NCBI RefSeq assembly: GCF_900250115.1
Contig: NZ_LT984804.1
Location: forward strand, 757,201 to 821,200
Length of the DNA stretch: 64,000 bases
Reading direction: 5' to 3'
From: Cupriavidus taiwanensis
GTDB lineage: Bacteria; Pseudomonadota; Gammaproteobacteria; Burkholderiales; Burkholderiaceae
The position numbers were made by a program, and so were the translations under genes. Positions 57,533 through 64,000 of this stretch are shown here, piece by piece. The notes below the pieces were generated by a model. The model did not search any database. It had not been told where the DNA came from and saw only the letters and a list, made by a program, of their open reading frames with translations. Numbering within the stretch: the first letter of the stretch is position 1; each line of letters opens with the position of its first letter.

Positions 57533-58026
57533 CTAGTTGGACGAGCCCTTGGCGCCGGGCTTGCGCTTGAGCATCTGCTCGACATCGATGAAGGTATTGC
57601 CCACCAGCGGCTTGGCGTCGGCCTGCGGCACGTGGCATTGGGTGCAGAAGTAGCGGCGCGGCGACACGTCGGCGAGCACGTTGTTGTCGCGGTCCATGTA
57701 GTGCGTGATGCTGACCGGGATCGCCTGGGTTTCTTCGGTGCGGGTGCGCGCGTGGCAGAACATGCAGCGGTTGAAGTCCTTGTCCAGCTGGTAGCCGTCG
57801 ATCTTGTGCGGAATCGTCGGCGGCTGCATGGTGTAGTTGCGGGTGCGGCGGATGTCCTTGTTTTCGGTGGGGTAGAGCAGCGGCGCCTTGGCTTCATTGG
57901 CGATCGGCGTGGGCCGCGCATCGCGTCGACCACGCCCTGCGCGCGCGCCGGGGCCTGCGGCGCCAGCAGCGCCAGCAGCAGCGCGCACAGCGCCAGCAGC
58001 GGCATCCAGGATCGGCTTGGCTTCAT
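57533..58026 (-). CDS. napB: Diheme cytochrome NapB, electron-transfer subunit (frame broken by a one-base deletion)
   Basis: A signal peptide (WMPLLALCALLLALLAPQAPARA) starts at 58026. The frame is lost at a G run at 57910-57912; one added base restores VDAMRGPTPIANEAKAP and gives about 164 residues. The mature part has two heme sites, CMFCH and CTQCH, and NapB-typical TENKDIRRTRNYTMQPPTIP. It donates electrons to NapA in the periplasm. Lies between napA and napC. Confidence 0.85.
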
Positions 58027-58049
58027 GGCGTCTCCCTGTTAGGTTGGGC

Positions 58050-60542
58050 CTAGACCTTGACGATCTTGACCGCGCACTTCTTGAAGTCGGTCTGCAGCGA
58101 GATCGGGCAGGTGGCGTCCAGCGTCACCTTGTTGATCAGCTGGCTGGCGTCGAACCACGGCACGAACACCAGCCCGCGCGGCGGCGCGTCGCGGCCGCGG
58201 TCTCGACCCGTGAGCGCATGCGTCCGCGCCGCGACACCACTTCGACCTCGACGCCGCGGCGCAGGCCCATGGCCTTGGCGTCTTCGGGATGCATGAACAC
58301 CACCGCGTTGGGAAAGGCCCGGTACAGCTCGGGCACGCGTCGCGTCATCGAGCCGGAGTGCCAGTGCTCGAGCACGCGGCCGGTGGCCAGCCAGAACGGA
58401 TATTCCTGGTCCGGCGACTCAGCCGGCGGCTCGTAGGGCAGGGCGAAGATCACCGCCTTGCCATCGGGTGGCCGTAGAACTGGTAGCCGGTGCCAGCCTT
58501 GACGTACGGGTCGCTGCCCTCGCGGTAGCGCCAGCGCGTTTCCTTGCCGTTGACCACCGGCCAGCGCAGGCCGCGCGCCTCGTGATAGGTGTTGAAAGGG
58601 CCAGGTCATGGCCATGGCCGCGGCCGAAGGTGGCATACTCCTCGAACAGCCCCTTCTGCACGTAGAAGCCGAAGGCGTTGGCTTCGGCGTTGTGGTAGTC
58701 GGGGTCGATCTCCTTGAGCGGGAACTTGTCGACCTGGCCGTTGCGGTAGAGCACGTCGAACAGGGTCTTGCCCCGGTATTCGGGCTTCTTCGCGATCAGG
58801 TCGGCGGGCCACACGTCCTCGACCTTGAAGCGCTTGGAGAACTCCATCAGCTGCCACAGGTCGGAGCGCGCCTCGCCCGGCGCATCGACCAGTTGGTGCC
58901 AGAACTGCGTGCGGCGCTCGGCGTTGCCGTAGGCGCCTTCCTTCTCCACCCACATCGCGCTGGGCAGTATCAGGTCGGCCGCCAGCGCGGTCACGGTGGG
59001 ATAGGCATCGGACACCACCACGAAGTTCTGCGGGTTGCGGTAGCCCGGCAGGCCTTCTTCCATCAGGTTGGCGGCGGCCTGCATGTTGTTGTTGACCTGC
59101 ACCCAGTAGGCGTTGAGCTTGCCGTCCTTGAGCATGCGGTTCTGCAGCACGGCATGGTAGCCGGGCTTGTCAGGAATGGTGCCGGGCGGCAGCTTCCAGA
59201 TGCGCTCGGCTTCCTCGCGGTGCTTGGGGTTGGTCACCACCATGTCGGCCGGCAGCCGGTGCGAGAAGGTGCCGACCTCGCGCGCGGTGCCGCACGCCGA
59301 CGGCTGCCCGGTCAGCGAGAACGGGCTGTTGCCGGGGGTGGCGATCTTGCCGGTCAGGAGGTGCAGGTTGTAGACCATGTTGTTGGCCCAGCTGCCGCGC
59401 GTATGCTGGTTGAAGCCCATGGTCCACAGCGACATCACCTTGATATTGGGGTCGGCGTAGAGCTCGGCCAGCTGGTCGAGCTTTGCCTTGGGCACGCCCG
59501 ACAGCTTGCTGACGGTATCGGCGTCGTACCTGGCGACGAAGCGCGCGAAGTCGTCGAAGCTGATGGGGCGCGCGGCGCCCGGATCGGCGGCGTTCTTGGC
59601 CGCCTTCTGCAGCGGGTGTTCCGGGCGCAGGCCATAGCCGATGTCGGTCACGCCCTCCTTGAACACGGTGTGCTTGTTGACGAAGTCCTTGTTGACCTTG
59701 TTGTTCTTGATGATGTAGTGGGCGATGTAGTTCATCATCGCCAGGTCGGTCTGCGGCTTGAAGATGACCGGGATGTCGGCCAGGTCGAACGAGCGGTGCG
59801 TGAAGGTCGACAGCACCGCCACGCGCGTCTTCGGATGGCTCAGGCGGCGGTCGGTGATGCGGGTCCACAGGATCGGGTGCATCTCGGCCATGTTCGAGCC
59901 CCACAGCACGAAGGCGTCGGCGGCTTCGAAGTCGTCATAGCAGCCCATCGGCTCGTCCATGCCGAAGGTGCGCATGAAGCCCTGCACGGCCGATGCCATG
60001 CAGTGGCGTGCATTGGGGTCGATGTTGTTGGAGCGGAACCCGGCCTTGTACAGCTTGGACGCGGCATAGCCTTCCCATACGGTCCACTGGCCCGAGCCGA
60101 ACATGCCCACCGCGGTCGGGCCTTTTTCCTTCAGCACGCGCTTGAACTGCAGTTCCATCTCGTCGAAGGCGCGCTCCCAGCTGACCGGGGCGAATTCGCC
60201 GTTCTTGTCGTACTTGCCGTTCTTCATGCGCAGCAGCGGCCGGGTCAGGCGGTCCTGCCCGTACATGATCTTGGACAGGAAGTAGCCCTTGACGCAGTTC
60301 AGGCCCTTGTTGACTTCGGCCTGCGGATCGCCGTTGGTCGCCACCACCTTGTTGTCCCGCACCGCCACCGTCACGCCGCAGCCGGTGCCGCAGAAGCGGC
60401 ACGGCGCCTTGGACCACTTCAGCTTGGTCACTTCGCTGTCTGTGACCATGTTGGCGGCCCCGGCCGGCAGCGCCACGCCGGCCACCGATGCCGTCGCAGC
60501 GACAGCGGTCTGCTTGATGAAGTCACGACGAGAGATGGTCAT
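58050..60542 (-). CDS. napA: Periplasmic nitrate reductase catalytic subunit NapA (frame broken by three one-base deletions)
   Basis: Tat signal [17 protein letters not shown], then the [4Fe-4S] motif CRFCGTGC with a distant Cys in LNCVKGYF, and the molybdenum-ligating Cys region [18 protein letters not shown]. The frame breaks at G runs near 58598-58600, 58464-58468 and 58193-58194. Adding one base at each gives 831 residues, the usual NapA length, with the normal end [11 protein letters not shown]. It reduces nitrate to nitrite in the periplasm with bis-MGD. Its ATG overlaps the napD stop. Confidence 0.88.
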
Positions 60543-60877
60543 GTGCCTGCCTCCTCGTTCATTGCGGGATTCACGGCCTCGTGCATGGCCTCGGCGTCTT
60601 CGTTGTGCTGGTAGACCAGTGCCGCCGACAGCACGCCGTCGAACTGGTGCAGGAAAGTCAGGTGCGCGGCAATGGCGCGCGAGCTGGGCGCTTCGAGGGT
60701 GACCACCAGCTTGCCGCTGTCGCTGACGGCATGGATTTCGGCCCCGGCGATGGCTTCGATCGCCGCACGCACCTGCGCCAGCCTGTCGGGAAGGGCGTGG
60801 ACCACGATGCCGGCAATATGCCACTCTGCGCTCGCCGGCAGTGGCTGGATGGGGATGGCACGTCTGGCGGCGGGCAT
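60539..60877 (-). CDS. napD: NapA signal-peptide chaperone NapD
   Basis: 112 residues. The NapD ferredoxin-like fold is recognisable from [21 protein letters not shown] and [14 protein letters not shown]. NapD binds the Tat signal of NapA and delays export until the cofactor is in. The ATG at 60877 has GGAG seven bases upstream; it overlaps napA by 4 bp. This frame is intact. Confidence 0.88.
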   Translation of the reverse strand: MPAARRAIPIQPLPASAEWHIAGIVVHALPDRLAQVRAAIEAIAGAEIHAVSDSGKLVVTLEAPSSRAIAAHLTFLHQFDGVLSAALVYQHNEDAEAMHEAVNPAMNEEAGT

Positions 60878-60985
60878 GCGCAAGCTCCGGTTCGATGCCG
60901 TTTCAGTCTGTGCTGCAGCTTGTTTTTATCCGTCAAATGCCCCGGCGGCGGCGGGCCTGCCGCACCGGGCCTGCACGGGCCGCGC

Positions 60986-61150
60986 CTAGTGCGACGGCGG
61001 TCCGCTGATCAGCTGGGTCATCCAGACAATGAACCCATAGCCCGCGACGATGATGACGGACAGCACCGGCACCATCACGGCGGTCAGGAAAAGGAAACTG
61101 CGCAGTTCTTCTTGCTTGCGTTGCGGATCGTGGGTATCACCGGTTTCCAT
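60986..61150 (-). CDS. napE: NapE membrane protein
   Basis: 54 residues with one hydrophobic helix (FLFLTAVMVPVLSVIIVAGYGFIVWM) after a charged start (DPQRKQEELRSF), matching NapE in size and pattern. Its function is unsettled. It opens the nap operon, 108 bp before napD. The 200 bp upstream to the next gene should contain the operon promoter; no clear motif was found. Confidence 0.8.
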   Translation of the reverse strand: METGDTHDPQRKQEELRSFLFLTAVMVPVLSVIIVAGYGFIVWMTQLISGPPSH

Positions 61151-61351
61151 CGCAGTTGACGTCCTCGGCAAAAATGGAGCAGGTGTGGCCCGATGCGTTA
61201 CATCATTAAAGGCAGCACATGCGAAGGTGTCAAGACTGCACTCGCGGCGGGGCGGCCGGCGGCGGCGCGGGATGCGGCATGGGCCGCAACGCGGGCCGCC
61301 CGATCCCCCGGTTGCGGTAGCCGGCGCCAGGCAGTCGGCCGGATATGTCAT

Positions 61352-61694
61352 CTAGTGATAGGTCACCACGACCAGGTAGGCCGGCACCGCGCTCGGCTTG
61401 CCGGCGCGGGCGGGTTGCAGTTCCAGCCTGGCCACGCCGATGCGCGTCGGGCCGGCCGGCTGGTGCGGTGCCACGGCGAAGGGCGCCGAGACGATCTGGC
61501 CGGAAGGCTGGTGGCAACTGGCCTGTACCAGGCCGCCGACGGGCGGAATCCGCACGAGGGTTGGTGATCGCACCGAGGAACGTAATGGTGCCGGTTTGCG
61601 CTGCCGCGCTGCCGATCGCCGCGGTCAACAGCAGCGTGGCTGCGGCGAGCCGCGCGACCATGGCGGCGGCCTTCCTGCTCCGTTCAAGCGACAT
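61352..61694 (-). CDS. Fimbrial-like exported protein (frame broken, two one-base deletions)
   Basis: A signal peptide (AAAMVARLAAATLLLTAAIGSAAA) is followed by QTGTITFLGAITNP, the usual opening of type 1 pilin-like domains. Two lost bases, at 61558-61560 and 61550-61551, would restore NPSCGIPPVGGLVQASCHQPS with the paired cysteines of fimbrial proteins, then GVARLELQPARAG and a C-terminal strand YLVVVTYH. Corrected length is about 114 residues, short for a pilin. No usher or chaperone gene is adjacent. Confidence 0.5.
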
Positions 61695-61803
61695 GTCTGA
61701 CCTCACGATTGTTGGTGCGGCGCCGACGCGGGCCGCCATTGTCATCGCGTACCGTGCAGGCCCACCAGTGCGCGCGTGGGCTGCATTCAGCATAGTCACT
61801 GCT

Positions 61804-63119
61804 TCAGAGCATTTTTGGGATTTCAGACAGTTTGGTGGAGATTAAAGCGAGCGGGTCGCGACCATGGCCAGCGCCATGGTCGACGGCCCTGGCCAGTGCT
61901 AGGCCGCCCCGCAGGATCAGCCGCGAGCGCGCGAAGCCGGCATGCGTCTGCAGCGCCTGCATCAGCTGCGCGGATGGCGCGCGGTCGAGGTCGGTGACCA
62001 CGTAGCCGGTGTGGCCGCGCGTCTGCAGATGCTGGCCGGTGATGTTGACGCCTTCCTGCGCCAGCAGCGTGTTGAGTGCGGCCAGCGCGCCGGGCGCGTT
62101 GCCGTGCACGTTGAGCAGGCGCGCCGGCGCATGCAGCGGGCCGGGATCGACCTCGGGAAATTGACCGCGCCGATGGTGCCGCCGGTGGCCAGGAAGTGCG
62201 CGAGCTTGGCCGCGACCTCGGTGCCGATGTTCTCCTGTGCCTCTTCGGTGCTGCCGCCGACGTGCGGGGTCAGCAGCACGTTGGGCAGGTTCTGCAGTTC
62301 GCTGGTGAAGGGGTCCTGGTTGGTCTTGGTTCTTCCGGGAACACGTCGATGGCCGCGCCGCCAGCCGCTGCTCGCGCAGCGCCGCGGCCAGCGCGGCGAT
62401 GTCGACCACGCTGCCGCGCGAGGCATTGATCAGGATCGCGCCCGGCTTGAAGGCGGCAAGGATGTTGGCATCGATCATGTTGCGCGTGCGCGGCGTGGCG
62501 GGCACGTGCAGCGTCACCACCTCGGCCTGCGACACCGCTTCTTCGAGCGAGCCGGCGGCGCGGGCCGAACCGTGCGAGAGCCGCGCGAGCACATCGTAAT
62601 AGACCACGCGCATGCCCATCGATTCGGCCAGCACGCCGACCTGCGAGCCGATATTGCCGTAGCCGACGATGGCGATGGTCTTGCCGCGCGTCTCGAACGC
62701 GCCGGTGGCGCCCTTGGCCATTTGCCGGCATGCGCCAGCGTGTTCTTCTCGGGGATCCGGCGCAGCAGCATCACCGCTTCGGCGACCACCAGCTCGGCCA
62801 CCGAACGGGTGTTGGAAAAGGGCGCGTTGAAAACCGGGATGCCGGCGGCGGTGGCGGCGTCGAGGTCGACCTGCGAGGTGCCGATGCAGAAGCAGCCGAT
62901 CGAGAGCAGCCCGGGCGCGCTGCGGATATCGTCCGCGCGCAGGTGGGTGGCGGAGCGGATGCCGATCACGTCATGATCGGCCAGCACCTGGCGCAGTTCG
63001 GCACCGGCCAGCGCGCCGGTGCGGCGCTCGACCTGCAGGCCGGCTTCGGCCAGCCGGGCGTTGGCGCTCTGGTGGATGTTCTCGAGCAGGATGGCTGTGG
63101 TCACGTCGGGTTTCCGCAT
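61804..63119 (-). CDS. serA: SerA-like D-3-phosphoglycerate dehydrogenase (frame broken by four one-base deletions)
   Basis: Pieces in three frames join into one protein of about 439 residues if one base is added at 62718-62719, 62358-62359, 62328-62329 and 62155-62157. Motifs: TIAIVGYGNIGSQVGVLAE (NAD site), INASRGSVVDIAALAAALR, LLTPHVGGSTEEAQENIGTE and a C-terminal ACT domain (NVHGNAPGALAALNTLLAQEGVNI). It would oxidise 3-phosphoglycerate in serine synthesis. The last 35 residues after RSRLIL look unlike SerA, so the true stop may lie earlier. The ATG is at 63119. Confidence 0.75.
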
Positions 63120-63217
63120 GGAGGGTTGGCGGGCATTGCCGCATCGCCTCCATTCTGCGCGCAAAACGGCGCCGGGGCCGGGGAGCCCCTGCTGCCGGCA
63201 TTGGCACCGCGGCGGCG

Positions 63218-63737
63218 TCAGCGCGCGCGGCGCGCGTCGCCGCCGAGCGGATCGACGATGATCATGGTCTGGCGCAACACGCCGGCATGGTCGAAGTAGC
63301 AACTGAAGTGCGCGGTCTGCAGGCCGTCCTTGTACATGCGCCAGGACCAGGCTTCGCGTTGCATCAACGGGTAATACTGCACCGGCTCGCGTGGCAGGCC
63401 GAAGTGCTGCTGCACGTCCTGCTTGGTCCAGACCCCGACTCGGCGCGATAGATCTCGGCCTCGGTCAGCATCTGGCGGTAGCGGGTCAGCCTGCCCGCGG
63501 CGTCGAAATCGGCGCGTAGACCTCATGGCCGAAGGGCTGCCGCGACCACAGCCAGCGGGTGGTGCCGTCGGCCAGGCGGGTCTCGGTGGGCGGCCCGAAA
63601 GTCTGACGCACGGCACTTTCGGGGCTGCCTATCATCTGCCGGCCGGTCTGTTCCGGCTGCAGCGTGGCGCAGGCGCCGAGCAGGGCGGCCAGGCAAAAGA
63701 GGGCAAGGCGACGGCGGGGCAGGGACCGGGGTGGCAT
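63218..63737 (-). CDS. Outer-membrane-assembly-like small lipoprotein (frame broken by two one-base deletions)
   Basis: A lipoprotein signal (LALFCLAALLGACA) starts at 63737 with AGGAG upstream. The body has PESAVRQTFGPPTETRLADGTTRWLW and, after lost bases near 63513 and 63433-63436, FDAAGRLTRYRQMLTEAE and SGVWTKQDVQQHFGLPREP. Two SmpA/OmlA-like (BamE-like) motifs of the form G-x-P-x-x are suggested by FGPPTE and FGLPRE, so it may contain two such modules. Function unknown. Corrected length is about 173 residues. Confidence 0.6.
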
Positions 63738-63815
63738 GGCGCGCTCCTGCAGGAAGGGATGTCCGCAGCCGCCATTGTCCGGCTGCCGGCCCGGCCGGTG
63801 CAACCCCCGGCCGGC

Positions 63816-64000
63816 TTAGCAGCGGCCCTTCTTGGCCTGTCCCGGGGCAGAATGACTCGTTGCCGTACGGGTCGACGCGGCAGTTGCCTTTCTTGGCCTG
63901 TCCCGGCGGACAGCCCTGCGGGCCGTCGCCGTAGGTGTCGTAAGGGCGACACGCAGCCGCCGAGCAGCGCGCTGCACGCGACCAGAAGGCCAGGACGGAT
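63816..64000 (-). CDS. Cys-rich small lipoprotein with duplicated motif, 5' end outside window, frame disturbed
   Basis: The visible part reads a lipobox-like LLVACSALLGGC, then in a second frame YDTYGDGPQGCPPGQAKKGNCRVDPY-type sequence, and in a third the end GQAKKGRC with stop at 63816. A 17-bp direct repeat (63829-63845 and 63890-63906) encodes the GQAKKG copies. Frame changes again suggest missing bases. I do not recognise the family. Confidence 0.4.
   Translation of the reverse strand, partial: PSWPSGRVQRAARRLRVALTTPTATARRAVRRDRPRKATAASTRTATSHSAPGQAKKGRC

Noticed and set aside
56934..60542. napA, napB and napC as true pseudogenes
   Set aside because: Adding single bases in G/C runs restores full-length proteins with all catalytic and heme residues, and the same defect hits unrelated genes nearby, so a sequence error is more likely.
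61804..61905. Alternative SerA stop at 61899-61901
   Set aside because: Reaching it needs two further missing bases; with the four supported corrections the frame ends at 61804. Left as an uncertainty in the entry.

Overview
The window is GC-rich, densely coded DNA of a betaproteobacterium, most like Cupriavidus/Ralstonia (Burkholderiaceae). This rests on gene content: an assimilatory nir cluster, napEDABC joined to ccmABCDEFGHI, an SDR-type threonine dehydrogenase, TRAP and Liv-type transporters, and a proteobacterial picolinate cluster. No rRNA, tRNA, insertion sequence, prophage or CRISPR array was seen. Product names rest on motifs and family knowledge; no database was searched.

Layout. 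(1) 1-5.5 kb, minus strand: nitrate/nitrite assimilation (narK-type transporter, nirB, nirD, and a truncated NirB/NasB-like flavoprotein), led by a sigma-54-type promoter and a leader with an intrinsic terminator in front of the first gene. (2) 5.6-11.7 kb: HxlR regulator with divergent acetyltransferase, RhtA-like exporter, Fur-family regulator with divergent TonB-dependent receptor, and a DUF1624-type membrane protein. (3) 11.7-18.4 kb, minus strand: four genes that look like a complete synthase-dependent exopolysaccharide machine (membrane-fusion protein, periplasmic hydrolase-like protein, glycosyltransferase with PilZ domain, outer-membrane channel with a repeat tail). (4) 18.8-27.1 kb: MFS transporter, TRAP transporter dctPQM, Tat-exported intradiol dioxygenase, small hypothetical, nucleoside deaminase, ankyrin protein.

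(5) 27.2-47.0 kb: an apparently complete picolinic acid catabolic locus. A MarR regulator (PicR-like) precedes a four-component Rieske oxygenase (PicB-like), a Liv-type ABC importer, an MHS-family transporter, a decarboxylase (PicC-like), maleate isomerase, N-formylmaleamate deformylase, 2,5-dihydroxypyridine dioxygenase, maleamate amidohydrolase and a three-subunit molybdenum hydroxylase (PicA-like). Nine copies of the palindrome TCAG-N4-CTGA (one with a single mismatch) sit before five transcription units, and a degenerate copy lies before the regulator, so the island looks like one regulon. Predicted route: picolinate, 6-hydroxypicolinate, 3,6-dihydroxypicolinate, 2,5-dihydroxypyridine, N-formylmaleamate, maleamate, maleate, fumarate.

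(6) 47.1-49.9 kb: XRE-cupin regulator divergent from kbl-tdh (threonine to glycine plus acetyl-CoA). (7) 49.9-61.2 kb, minus strand: napEDABC-ccmABCDEFGHI, periplasmic nitrate reductase followed by the cytochrome c maturation genes it needs. (8) 61.3-64 kb: fimbrial-like protein, SerA-like dehydrogenase, lipoprotein and a truncated Cys-rich small protein. From about 57.0 kb to the right end nearly every gene carries one-base deletions in short G/C runs, while none was found left of that point; this looks more like a local sequence-quality problem than gene decay.
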